NCBI GenBank assembly: GCA_964616825.1 | Contig: CAZTSX010000006.1 | Coordinates: forward strand, 62,001 to 126,000 | Direction: 5' to 3' | From: QYOJ01 sp964616825 | GTDB taxonomy: Bacteria > Bacteroidota > Bacteroidia > Bacteroidales > FEN-979 | DNA length: 64,000 bases | Shown here: positions 33,536 to 42,249 of the stretch, in pieces | Layout of the letters: the number at the start of each line of letters is the position of its first letter | Position numbering within the stretch: position 1 is the first letter of the stretch | The notes under the pieces: model-generated | Seen by the model: the letters and a program-made list of their open reading frames with translations, nothing else | Told to the model about the DNA's origin: nothing | The model's database searches: none | Program-made: the position numbers and the translations under genes

Positions 33536-35953
33536 ATGAAGCGAATATCGACAATTTTGGTAGCCTTGCTGCTCCCATTTCTAAGTATGGCCAGTGAAGC
33601 AGACCTGGTTATCCCTGAACTAACAGTCTCCCAGAATAATTTGTTATACTTCGGATTCATCATCTGTGTCCTGGGCTTGTTATTTGGATGGTATCAATAT
33701 GCTAACGTGAAAAAAATTAGAGCGCATCAATCGATGCTCGACGTGGCAAATGTGATCTTTCAGACCTGTAAAACCTACCTGGTCCAGCAGGGAAAATTCC
33801 TTATAATCCTGTTTGTCATCATAGGATTATGCATGGCTTTTTACTTCGGATATCTTCAGCATAACGCTTTTGGTGGCGTGATGTTAATCCTTGCCTGGAC
33901 TGTCGTTGGCATCCTGGGATCATACGGTGTTGCATGGTTTGGTATTCGCATGAATACCCTGGCAAACAGCCGGATGGCTTTTGCCTCCCTGGAGAGAAAG
34001 CCACTCAAATTGTTAAACATCCCGTTGAATGCGGGAATGAGCATAGGTGTCGCATTGATCTGCGTAGAGCTGATCATGATGCTTGTCATCCTGCTTTTCG
34101 TCCCCCGTGAATATGCCGGCGCCAGTTTTATTGGCTTCGCCATCGGGGAATCGCTGGGAGCCTCCGCGCTTCGTATTGCGGGAGGAATTTTTACCAAGAT
34201 TGCTGATATAGGTTCGGACCTGATGAAGGTGGTGTTCGGGATTAAGGAAGATGATCCCCGAAATCCTGGAGTGATTGCTGATTGCGTTGGCGATAATGCT
34301 GGTGACAGTGTTGGGCCTACTGCTGATGGATTTGAGACGTATGGTGTGACAGGTGTTGCATTGATCGCTTTTATCGTACTCGCCATCACAAGTATTGATT
34401 ATCAGCAGCAATTGCTGACATGGATTTTCGTCATGCGTGTTCTGATGGTAATTACCTCTATTGGATCCTTTTATATCAACAAAGTTATCAGCAAAGTCAA
34501 ATACAGTAATGTTGATGATCTTGACTTTGAGAAACCCCTGACCAGTCTGGTCTGGATCACATCGATCTTCTCCATTATTGTCACGTTTCTGGTCAGTTAC
34601 TGGCAGCTGGGAGCATTGCCTAACAACTTGTGGCTAACTCTTTCCATCATCATCAGTTGCGGAACCCTGGGTGCCGCTCTGATCCCAGAGTTTACCAAGA
34701 TCTTTACCAGCCCCAAATCCAAACATGTGAATGAGATCGTTACCGCTTCCAAGGAAGGGGGAGCTTCCCTGAATATCCTTTCCGGCTTGGTTGCAGGTAA
34801 TTTCAGCGCATTCTGGCAGGGTGTTATTTTTCTTGCTCTGATGTTCATCGCATTTGTAGCCAGTCAGTATGGCCTGGGTGAGATGATGATTTACCCCTCA
34901 ATCTTTGCTTTTGGCCTGGTTGCATTTGGTTTTCTGGGAATGGGACCGGTCACGATTGCGGTTGACAGTTACGGGCCGGTAACAGACAATGCTCAATCCA
35001 TTTATGAATTGTCGCTGATCGAAGAAAACCAGTCAGAAGTTACAGTTGAAGTGGAGAAAGATTTTGGTTTTAAACCCGACTTTGAGAAAGCGAAATACTA
35101 CCTTGAAGCTAACGATGGAGCTGGAAACACGTTCAAAGCAACGGCAAAACCGGTACTGATCGGAACAGCAGTGGTTGGTGCTACCACGATGATCTTCTCT
35201 CTGATCCTGATTATCAGGAACCATTTCGGGATCACACCAGAGGAGATCCTGAATGTTTTAAATCCGTATACCATCCTTGGATTCCTGGCTGGTGGAGCGG
35301 TGATCTATTGGTTCACCGGCGCCTCGATACAGGCTGTAACAACAGGAGCTTATCGCGCTGTTGAGTATATTAAGAAGAATATCAACCTGGATGACAAAGC
35401 CGAGAAAAAGGCGTCGATTGAAAAATCGAAAGAGGTAGTGAAAATCTGCACCCAGTATGCTCAAACAGGGATGTTTAATATCTTCGTAGCGGTCTTTTCA
35501 TTTGCCTTAGCGATTGCCTTCTTTTCGGGCTATAGGAACCTGGGACTGCCAGAAGGCGATCCAAATATATATGCGGCTGCCTCCTTCTTTGTTGCCTATT
35601 TGCTGTCCATTGCATTCTTTGGATTATTCCAGGCTATTTTCATGGCTAACGCCGGTGGTGCCTGGGATAATGCCAAGAAGGTGGTTGAGGTTGACATGAA
35701 AGAGAAAGGGACCCCATTGCATGAAGCATCCATTGTAGGTGATACCGTTGGTGATCCCTATAAAGACACATCATCTGTTGCATTGAACCCGATCATCAAG
35801 TTTACCACGTTGTTCGGATTACTGGCAATGGAGATGGCTATTTCAGAAGATTTCTACAGAATGGCTCCTTACCTGGGGATCGTTTTTGGCCTGATCGCCC
35901 TCTACTTTGTATACAGATCCTTCTTCAACATGAGGATCCCGAAAAAGAGGTAA
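33536..35953 (+). CDS. hppA: Membrane-bound pyrophosphatase ion pump
   Basis: The 805-residue integral membrane enzyme couples pyrophosphate hydrolysis to Na+ and/or H+ export. About 16 helices are predicted. The catalytic acidic cluster includes KEDDPRNPGVIADCVGDNAG with DSVGPTADGFETYG (about residues 237-266) and the C-terminal GDTVGDPYKDTSS (about 735-750). The region GNTFKATAKPV has Lys534 at the position where K+-dependent pumps usually carry Ala, suggesting K+ independence, though this belongs to a divergent Bacteroidetes subgroup. A signal-like first helix (STILVALLLPFLSMAS) is present. ATG 33536 is chosen because the longer frame covers the promoter box. A strong terminator follows. 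Confidence 0.93.
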   Translation: MKRISTILVALLLPFLSMASEADLVIPELTVSQNNLLYFGFIICVLGLLFGWYQYANVKKIRAHQSMLDVANVIFQTCKTYLVQQGKFLIILFVIIGLCMAFYFGYLQHNAFGGVMLILAWTVVGILGSYGVAWFGIRMNTLANSRMAFASLERKPLKLLNIPLNAGMSIGVALICVELIMMLVILLFVPREYAGASFIGFAIGESLGASALRIAGGIFTKIADIGSDLMKVVFGIKEDDPRNPGVIADCVGDNAGDSVGPTADGFETYGVTGVALIAFIVLAITSIDYQQQLLTWIFVMRVLMVITSIGSFYINKVISKVKYSNVDDLDFEKPLTSLVWITSIFSIIVTFLVSYWQLGALPNNLWLTLSIIISCGTLGAALIPEFTKIFTSPKSKHVNEIVTASKEGGASLNILSGLVAGNFSAFWQGVIFLALMFIAFVASQYGLGEMMIYPSIFAFGLVAFGFLGMGPVTIAVDSYGPVTDNAQSIYELSLIEENQSEVTVEVEKDFGFKPDFEKAKYYLEANDGAGNTFKATAKPVLIGTAVVGATTMIFSLILIIRNHFGITPEEILNVLNPYTILGFLAGGAVIYWFTGASIQAVTTGAYRAVEYIKKNINLDDKAEKKASIEKSKEVVKICTQYAQTGMFNIFVAVFSFALAIAFFSGYRNLGLPEGDPNIYAAASFFVAYLLSIAFFGLFQAIFMANAGGAWDNAKKVVEVDMKEKGTPLHEASIVGDTVGDPYKDTSSVALNPIIKFTTLFGLLAMEMAISEDFYRMAPYLGIVFGLIALYFVYRSFFNMRIPKKR

Positions 35954-35972
35954 AAAATCCGATCTGATCCTT

Positions 35973-36004
35973 AAGGCTGATTCGTTGTGAATCAGCCTTT
36001 TTTT
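35973..36004 (+). terminator. Strong intrinsic terminator after hppA
   Basis: An 11-bp perfect stem, AAGGCTGATTC (35973-35983) and GAATCAGCCTT (35989-35999), with a 5-nt loop, is followed by a T-run. Confidence 0.85.
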
Positions 36005-36059
36005 ACACAATAAATTTCTTGAATCCAGGCAACTTTCAGACCTTGTAGTGTTATTACTA

Positions 36060-36653
36060 ATGAAGCGTATGGGTATGGATCGTGAGGAACAGTTGGTGAG
36101 AGGTCTGAAAAGGAGAGAAAAAGGTGTTTTGGAAACACTTTATAATACCTATGCCCCTCCGTTATTGAGTATCTGCCTCCGTTATTGCGGGAATCGTGAA
36201 GATGCTGAGGATATACTGCATGATGGATTCATGAAAATCATCCTACACATTCATACCTTCAAAGCCCAATCAACAGGGTCATTTGAAGGCTGGATGAAAC
36301 GGATCATCGTCAACACTTCCCTGAACTTTATTCGTGATCATTCGAAAGAGAAGCGATTCCTGGATGTGGATACGATGGAGGAGATGATAACCTCAGAAGA
36401 GGAGATGGAAGATCATGACAGGGAAAGAGTACTTGAGCTGGTAGGAAAGGAGCATATTATAGAGATGATATGTGATCTTCCGCCAGGATACAGGACCATT
36501 TTTAACATGTTTGTTTTTGAGCAGTATTCTCATCATGAGATCGCGAAGTTGCTGGACTGTTCTGTAAACACATCCAAGTCTCAGCTTTCGAAAGCAAGAA
36601 GAGCACTCAGACAACGGATTCTTGAAGTAGTTGAGAAACAAAAAGCAATATAG
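36060..36653 (+). CDS. ECF-type RNA polymerase sigma factor
   Basis: The 197-residue protein has sigma region 2 (LETLYNTYAPPLLSICLRYCGNREDAEDILHDGFMKI) and sigma region 4 (LPPGYRTIFNMFVFEQYSHHEIAKLLDCSVNTSKSQLSKARRALR), as in ECF family factors. The YSHHEIAKLL...SKSQLSKAR helix-turn-helix is typical of Bacteroidetes ECFs. ATG 36060 is favoured over GTG 36048. It abuts the next gene, whose ATG begins directly after its TAG stop, so the two are translated as a unit. No -7 box was recognised upstream, which could mean that it is transcribed by an alternative sigma, possibly itself. Confidence 0.92.
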   Translation: MKRMGMDREEQLVRGLKRREKGVLETLYNTYAPPLLSICLRYCGNREDAEDILHDGFMKIILHIHTFKAQSTGSFEGWMKRIIVNTSLNFIRDHSKEKRFLDVDTMEEMITSEEEMEDHDRERVLELVGKEHIIEMICDLPPGYRTIFNMFVFEQYSHHEIAKLLDCSVNTSKSQLSKARRALRQRILEVVEKQKAI

Positions 36654-38015
36654 ATGAAACGAGAGAGACATCCGGTTGATGACTTTTTTAAAGAGGCATT
36701 GCGCGGACACCAGGTCAAGCCATCTGGTGAGGGCAAGCAGCGATTCCTCGATGAAGCCGCAACCATTTTTAAGAAAAGGAGAAGAGGCCGCAACCGCTGG
36801 ATTTTTCTCTTTGCCGGGATAGCTATTATCAGTTTTACGGCACTGCTGGTTATCCTGCCCAATACGGAAGATCATAAATTGTCAAAACCAGGCAACGCTA
36901 CTGAAGATCCGTCATCGGAATCCACAGCACCTCAAAACGCGATGCTGACCTCATCTACATCTCCCTCTGGCCCTGCCCTGCCAGACGATTCCCCTGGCCT
37001 GATTTCTCAATCATCCTCTTCAAACTCCCGGCCAAAGGCCCAATTATCGCCTGCCTTAAGCAGCCAACAACCTTCTGATGATAAAACCAACACGCAGCCT
37101 GATGCTGTCAACCGTGAAAACCTTATTGCTGCGTCAGTTATCTCCCATGACTTACCCCTCCCACTCCCATTAGAGGCTGTAGACTCCACACTCAGCTATC
37201 CAGATACCATTTCAGCCCAGATTGATATATCCTTTCCAGTCATCACAGCTCCACAAGATGATACATTGACTCTCAATATTCCTGAATCAGCCAAAAAGAG
37301 AAAGCCAAAAGAAAGGGCCACGAAAAAGTGGGAGTTTTCAACATCTCTCTATTACACTCCTGAATGGATGTTCAACACACTGGAGGGGGAAAAATATGTC
37401 AATAACATGGGGGTTGAAGGTGCCTTTCAATTCGACCGGTACTCCATCAGAACAGGGGTTGGTTTATCCATCACAAAAGGGACAAATGAACTACTGGTGG
37501 AGTATAAAGACTACCTTGGTTCCTACAGTCGGCTGGATTCCATAACATTTCAATGGGATGAGAAGCATTATCATCTCATCCCCACCTATTATTCGTCAAA
37601 TAAAGATGTGTGGGACAGTTTAATGAAACTGGATTATCCAAGGATCACAAAACGATACACTTATCTTCAGGTCCCGTTAATTCTGGGATATGACATCATC
37701 CGACAAAACTGGATCACTTTCGGAATTCGCGCTGGTCCTATTTTATCCATTTTACTGGAATCAAAACAGTTATCAGGAGAGTATGATCCGGGCAAGAACA
37801 GGATTATCCGTATAAATCAGGTCACGCCAGACCGGATCCAGACCAACTGGCAGGTGGTGGGAGGAGTGAATACATCATTCCGCATTTCACCACGGATCTC
37901 GTTGGAAGTCGAACCCAATATACGATATTATTTCAACTCGGTCTATGAAAAATCCGATGCTACGAAGAAGCCCTGGTCTGCGGGTTTCCGGACAGCTTTT
38001 ACGATCCGGTTATAA
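36654..38015 (+). CDS. Candidate envelope-spanning anti-sigma protein with C-terminal beta-barrel
   Basis: The 453-residue product has four parts. A cytoplasmic basic head (residues 1-48) opens VDDFFKEALRGHQVKPSGEGKQ. One TM helix (49-68, WIFLFAGIAIISFTALLVIL) follows, then a Ser/Pro/Gln-rich low-complexity linker (about 70-215). The last part is a beta-strand-rich domain (about 222-453) resembling Bacteroidetes outer-membrane beta-barrel domains and ending AFTIRL. There is no cleavable signal peptide. The adjacent ECF sigma gene and the head resembling sigma-binding N-termini suggest an anti-sigma factor tethered in the inner membrane whose sensor reaches or enters the outer membrane. The function is inference; the topology is read from the sequence. 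Confidence 0.75.
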   Translation: MKRERHPVDDFFKEALRGHQVKPSGEGKQRFLDEAATIFKKRRRGRNRWIFLFAGIAIISFTALLVILPNTEDHKLSKPGNATEDPSSESTAPQNAMLTSSTSPSGPALPDDSPGLISQSSSSNSRPKAQLSPALSSQQPSDDKTNTQPDAVNRENLIAASVISHDLPLPLPLEAVDSTLSYPDTISAQIDISFPVITAPQDDTLTLNIPESAKKRKPKERATKKWEFSTSLYYTPEWMFNTLEGEKYVNNMGVEGAFQFDRYSIRTGVGLSITKGTNELLVEYKDYLGSYSRLDSITFQWDEKHYHLIPTYYSSNKDVWDSLMKLDYPRITKRYTYLQVPLILGYDIIRQNWITFGIRAGPILSILLESKQLSGEYDPGKNRIIRINQVTPDRIQTNWQVVGGVNTSFRISPRISLEVEPNIRYYFNSVYEKSDATKKPWSAGFRTAFTIRL

Positions 38016-38123
38016 TAAACAAACGAAATCTCAGGCAACCATTCACGCTGTCTGTGTTTTATAATCAACGAATCTCATTGCAATGAATCACACACCAACT
38101 ATTAACATTTAAAACCAACTATT

Positions 38124-40112
38124 ATGAAACGGTTCATATTACAATTTCTCATACTTTTAGTTACAGTTCCGCTGGTTGCACAAACAAACTTGATTCTCTC
38201 CGGGTATATCACAGAAGACTCGACAGGGGTACCTATCTCGAACCAGGAAGTCAATATCCAATCTGATTCCGGTATCGGAGGGCTCATCTATTATAACAAT
38301 GTTTATACTGACGACAATGGCTTCTATGTTGATACGATCACGCTTCCAGTCGGCGTTACCAATGGAACCCTGATCATCACAACCATCGACTGCCAGGGCA
38401 TCCCCCATACAGAGACCCAGACTTTCGATCCGGCTAACATGAATCTTGCCCAGGATTTTCAGATCTGCTACAATTCGCCTTCACCCTGTGAAGCGGATTT
38501 TACCTGGACAAATTACGGGACCCTGGCTGTGCAGTTTACCGATCTTTCAACAGGAACCACAGGGCCATGGAGCTGGAGTTTCGGGGACGGAACCGGTTCA
38601 TCTGCACAAAACCCGCTTCACACATTCTCTCAGGAAGGATACTATGATGTTACCCTTACCATTGGTGACAGCAGCAGTGGTTGCTGGGATATGATTACAC
38701 ACACAGTTCATGTCATTGATTCAACAGGTGGCGGTTGCCAGGCGCAATTCACATACTATCCTGATTCTGCAGGGAATTCCACACTCATTCACTTTCTCGA
38801 TCTCTCATCCGGAGACATTATCAGCTGGTTCTGGGAGTTTGGGGATAGTACCTTTTCTGCTGAACAGAATCCGTCACATCTCTTCCCTGCGAATGGCACC
38901 TATTATGTGTGCCTGACCATTGAAGCAAATAATGCAGGAACAACATGCCAGAGTACCTGGTGTGAAGAGGTGGTTGTAGGGAATTCTTCCGGATGTGCAA
39001 GCTACTTTACTTATCAAAACAACGGCTTATCAGTAAGCTTTATGGGACATATGGTAAATGGTCAGCCAGCAACCTATTCCTGGGATTTCGGAGATGGACA
39101 AACAGGTCAGGGACCATCGATCATCCATCAATACCCGTCAACAGGTATCTATTATGTTACACTGGCCACCGTTACCCAGGATTCAATGGGATGTACCTAC
39201 TCAACAGGTCAATCCATTTCTGTTGGCGACAGTACGCAATGGAACCAGGTCTACGGACAGGTTTTCACCGGCAATTTCCCGCTGGAATCAGGCATGGTGT
39301 TGATCTTTTCCCTGGATACCATGGTCAACTTTCAGCCTTTCATTGATATCAGCATGGTGGATTCGTCAGGGATCTATTACTTTCCAATGGTCCCCTTGGG
39401 AGAATATTTCATCTATGCCATTCCTTTCCTGCCGGCAGGATATCTTCCTACTTATTACGGAGATGTCCTTGACTGGGAAAGTGCAACCATTATTTCTCTG
39501 GGACAACCAAATAATCCATACAACATCAACCTGATTCCTGCCGGATCATATGCTCCGGGCATCGGGACGATTAACGGACAGATCTATACAACTCTAAAAA
39601 CCTCACTGGTTGATAAGATTACGATGCTACTGATGAATGAAGCCGGTCAGGCAATCTCATTCCAGCAAGTGGATGTGGATGGACAATTTGTCTTCCCTGA
39701 TCTTGACTTTGGCATCTATTATCTGCATGCCGAGATGGCCGGATGCCACAGTGATGTGATCAAGGTAGAGATCACAATGGAGGATCCGGAAATTGATGTG
39801 ATCATGACATTCAGCGGTAACCAGATCTTGGGTGTTCGTGATGCCAAGCCTGTTCTGGAAGCGGGTGTTGTTTATCCTAATCCGGCAGCCGATCAGGCAA
39901 CGATCAAAATTAATCTGGAGAGTCCATCTCTGGTTACGATCGAACTATACAATCTGACAGGACAACTTGCTTTCCGCCAGACGAGGAATCTGAGTTTAGG
40001 AGAGACTACATTGAATATTCCTGCCAGCCAGTTGTGTAGCGGACTATACTCTCTCAGGATCTATACAGACTCGGGGCTGAGCCTCACCCGAAAACTCCTT
40101 ATCTCCCAATAA
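38124..40112 (+). CDS. Secreted PKD-domain protein with type IX sorting domain
   Basis: The 662-residue protein has a signal peptide (MKRFILQFLILLVTVPLVAQ) and an N-terminal beta-sandwich domain. At least three PKD-like domains follow, marked by WSWSFGDGTGSSAQNPLHTF, WFWEFGDSTFSAEQNPSHLF and YSWDFGDGQTGQGPSIIHQY. A carboxypeptidase-regulatory-like region (about 370-560) comes next. It ends with a type A T9SS C-terminal domain (VYPNPAADQATIKINL ... GLYSLRIYTDSG ... RKLLISQ). It should be exported across the outer membrane by the Por system and anchored on the cell surface. No catalytic domain is visible; an adhesive role is likely. A direct repeat accaactatta occurs twice just before the ATG. 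Confidence 0.9.
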   Translation: MKRFILQFLILLVTVPLVAQTNLILSGYITEDSTGVPISNQEVNIQSDSGIGGLIYYNNVYTDDNGFYVDTITLPVGVTNGTLIITTIDCQGIPHTETQTFDPANMNLAQDFQICYNSPSPCEADFTWTNYGTLAVQFTDLSTGTTGPWSWSFGDGTGSSAQNPLHTFSQEGYYDVTLTIGDSSSGCWDMITHTVHVIDSTGGGCQAQFTYYPDSAGNSTLIHFLDLSSGDIISWFWEFGDSTFSAEQNPSHLFPANGTYYVCLTIEANNAGTTCQSTWCEEVVVGNSSGCASYFTYQNNGLSVSFMGHMVNGQPATYSWDFGDGQTGQGPSIIHQYPSTGIYYVTLATVTQDSMGCTYSTGQSISVGDSTQWNQVYGQVFTGNFPLESGMVLIFSLDTMVNFQPFIDISMVDSSGIYYFPMVPLGEYFIYAIPFLPAGYLPTYYGDVLDWESATIISLGQPNNPYNINLIPAGSYAPGIGTINGQIYTTLKTSLVDKITMLLMNEAGQAISFQQVDVDGQFVFPDLDFGIYYLHAEMAGCHSDVIKVEITMEDPEIDVIMTFSGNQILGVRDAKPVLEAGVVYPNPAADQATIKINLESPSLVTIELYNLTGQLAFRQTRNLSLGETTLNIPASQLCSGLYSLRIYTDSGLSLTRKLLISQ

Positions 40113-40136
40113 CTTCCCGCACCATGTGTGCGTTTC

Positions 40137-40172
40137 AAGGCTGTTCCGAATTTCGGGGCAGCCTTTTTTTTC
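40137..40172 (+). terminator. Intrinsic terminator after the T9SS cargo gene
   Basis: A 13-bp stem with two G-U pairs, AAGGCTGTTCCGA (40137-40149) and TCGGGGCAGCCTT, is followed by a run of eight T. It lies at the end of the convergent dehydrogenase gene but has no T-run on the minus side. Confidence 0.75.
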
Positions 40173-40188
40173 AACTCTCTTTTCCTCC

Positions 40189-41205
40189 TTATCCTTCTTG
40201 TGGTTTGATGATTATTTTCAGCGCTTCGGATCCATCCAAAAGCATCTTAAAACCTTTAGCCGTATCTTTCAACGGCAACCTATGAGTAATGAGATCATCA
40301 ACAATAATATCCCCTTTCGCTATCAGGTCAAGGGCTTCTTCGATATCAGGAGGACCGCAATAATAGGAGGTGAGAATACGGATCTCCTTTCGCCAAAAAT
40401 CATTGACCGGAACAACCACATCCTGATCGGGTCCGGGAACGGCAAACAGAACCACAACGCCACCCATATCGACTGTTTCCCACGCCTGTTTAAAAGCGGA
40501 CATAGCAGAAGTTGTCACAATAACGACATCAGCCTTCTTTCCGTTAACGTGCATAATCTCTTCCAGAATATCAGAGGCCGCATCTGCGACACGATCAGCG
40601 CCAAAACTCGTTGCCATTTCAAGCCTTCTTTTATTGATGTCAGTGGCTATTACCTTGCAATTTTTATATTTGGCAAGTTTGATATGCAGAAGTCCTGATA
40701 AACCGGAGCCAAGGATAAGAATCGTCTGTCCCTCTTCAATAGAAGCAAGTCGGTGGGATCTGACGACACAAGCCAACGGTTCGATAAAAGTTGCCTGGTC
40801 ATAACTCATATTGTCAGGCAACAAGTAACAACCGTTTTTAACCAGCTCCTTTGGGACCAGGATGTATTCAGCAAATCCTCCGGGAAGCCTGTCTTTCATT
40901 GCTGTACATTGAGGATAATGGCCCTTCAAGCAATAATTGCATTTCAGACAAGGCACTTTTGGTGCAATAAAAAGCCTGTCTCTCCTTTTGTATCTGGACA
41001 CCCCTTCCCCAATCTCCACAACCTCAACACCCACCTCATGGCCCTGAACAAGCGGAGCTCTTGGCAAGCGGTACCACTCGACTAAATCGCTGCCGCAGAT
41101 CCCACAGGAGATAACCTTTACCAGCATCTCCCAAGGACCGGGTGACGGAGTTGGGATCTCTTCGACCCGAATGTCGTTATTATTGAACCACATGGATACT
41201 TTCAT
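40189..41205 (-). CDS. Zinc-dependent medium-chain alcohol dehydrogenase
   Basis: The 338-residue MDR enzyme resembles sorbitol, threonine and butanediol dehydrogenases. It has the catalytic zinc region (SCGICGSDLVEW and QGHEVGVEV), a structural zinc lobe (CLKCNYCLKGHYPQC), the catalytic Glu segment (FIEPLACVVRSHRL) and the Rossmann motif LILGSGLSGLLHIKLAK with an acidic residue (ATDINKRR) favouring NAD+. The substrate is not determined. It starts 13 bp after the LsrF-like aldolase stop, so they form an operon probably acting in sequence on a sugar or polyol phosphate. Confidence 0.9.
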   Translation of the reverse strand: MKVSMWFNNNDIRVEEIPTPSPGPWEMLVKVISCGICGSDLVEWYRLPRAPLVQGHEVGVEVVEIGEGVSRYKRRDRLFIAPKVPCLKCNYCLKGHYPQCTAMKDRLPGGFAEYILVPKELVKNGCYLLPDNMSYDQATFIEPLACVVRSHRLASIEEGQTILILGSGLSGLLHIKLAKYKNCKVIATDINKRRLEMATSFGADRVADAASDILEEIMHVNGKKADVVIVTTSAMSAFKQAWETVDMGGVVVLFAVPGPDQDVVVPVNDFWRKEIRILTSYYCGPPDIEEALDLIAKGDIIVDDLITHRLPLKDTAKGFKMLLDGSEALKIIIKPQEG

Positions 41206-41218
41206 GGTTCTCTAAGGA

Positions 41219-42097
41219 TTATTTATTCTTTAATTCAGTATAAAGGTCAAAAGCCTTTTCAGGAGTTTCATTGTCATGAACAATTGCTCTCAATGCCTGG
41301 AGCATGGCAATAGGGGCATCAGACTGGAAAACATTCCTGCCCATGTCCACTCCGGCAGCACCCTCCTTAATGGCATTGCAGGCCATCCTGAGAGCATCCA
41401 GTTCAGGGAGCTTTTTCCCACCGGCGATCACAATCGGGACAGGGCATGAGGCTGTGACCGTCTCAAACCCTTCCGGAATGTAATAGGTCTTGACGTATTG
41501 GGCTCCCAGTTCGGCACAGATACGTGTAGCCAGCCTGAAATATTTGGCATCACGCACCATCTCCTTCCCCACTGCGGTTACAGCGAGTGTAGGAATTCCA
41601 TACCGTAACCCCATATCCACCATTCTGGTCATGCTGAGGATAGTTTGATGTTCGTGTTCACTTCCAACATAAACTTGCACAGCCATCGCGCATACATTCA
41701 GCCGTATAGCATCCTCAATATCCACGGCCAGATCCTCGTTGGAAAGTTCTTTCAGGATACTGGATCCGCCTGTGACCCGGAGGACGATTGACTTTTGGGT
41801 ATCCGGAGGTACCATCGTTCGCAATGCACCACGGGTAATCATCAGGGTATCGGCGTAGGGTATCAATGGAAGAATGTTTACATCGATTCGTTCCAGGCCT
41901 GCCGTGGGTCCCAGAAAATAACCATGATCAATAGCCAGCATGACTGTTTTTCCGCTAACCGGATTAAAGATCCTGCTCAACCGGTTCTGCATTCCCCATT
42001 CGAGGGAGTTTGATCCTTTCAGAAAGAATCGTTCAGCTGGTTGCGGCACATCCGTATAAAATTGTTTTGGTTCGTTGGGTCCGTCAATATCCGCCAT
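41219..42097 (-). CDS. LsrF-like class I (DhnA-family) aldolase/thiolase
   Basis: The 292-residue protein closely follows E. coli LsrF from end to end: MADIDGPNEPKQF, EWGMQNRLSRIFNP, GKTVMLAIDHGYF, RLNVCAMAVQVYVGSEHEHQ, KTYYIPEGFE, CPVPIVIAGGKK and GVDMGRNVFQSD. LsrF is the last enzyme of autoinducer-2 degradation, transferring acetyl from phospho-DPD product to CoA; the Lys in YVKTYY is the Schiff-base residue of the family. No lsrK, lsrG or Lsr transporter is nearby, and the partner here is a dehydrogenase, so a different sugar-phosphate substrate is equally possible. I therefore leave the symbol blank. Confidence 0.85.
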   Translation of the reverse strand: MADIDGPNEPKQFYTDVPQPAERFFLKGSNSLEWGMQNRLSRIFNPVSGKTVMLAIDHGYFLGPTAGLERIDVNILPLIPYADTLMITRGALRTMVPPDTQKSIVLRVTGGSSILKELSNEDLAVDIEDAIRLNVCAMAVQVYVGSEHEHQTILSMTRMVDMGLRYGIPTLAVTAVGKEMVRDAKYFRLATRICAELGAQYVKTYYIPEGFETVTASCPVPIVIAGGKKLPELDALRMACNAIKEGAAGVDMGRNVFQSDAPIAMLQALRAIVHDNETPEKAFDLYTELKNK

Positions 42098-42157
42098 ATT
42101 AGATCTCCTTATATTAAATCCTACATGAATATTCTAATGCAAATATCGACAATAGAT

Positions 42158-42165
42158 CAAATATA
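42158..42165 (-). promoter_or_regulatory. -7 box of the aldolase-dehydrogenase operon
   Basis: On the minus strand this reads TATATTTG, an exact consensus, 61 bp upstream of the aldolase ATG. It shares the intergenic region with the divergent gcvP promoter. Confidence 0.45.
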
Positions 42166-42200
42166 CTCGTCATGATCCTGAAAATAAAAATTAATATTGG

Positions 42201-42208
42201 TATTTTTG
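42201..42208 (+). promoter_or_regulatory. -7 box of gcvP
   Basis: TATTTTTG is an exact consensus 42 bp before the gcvP ATG. No glycine-riboswitch-like structure was recognised in the short leader. Confidence 0.5.
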
Positions 42209-42249
42209 CCACCTGTACACTGCTTGCTGTTTATTAATTCACAATTCTT

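Noticed and set aside
37007..37189. Minus-strand ORF within the linker of the barrel protein
   Set aside because: It is a shadow of the Ser/Pro-rich coding sequence without a start context or family.
42098..42249. Glycine riboswitch before gcvP
   Set aside because: The leader after the -7 box is only about 35 nt and no aptamer core was seen.
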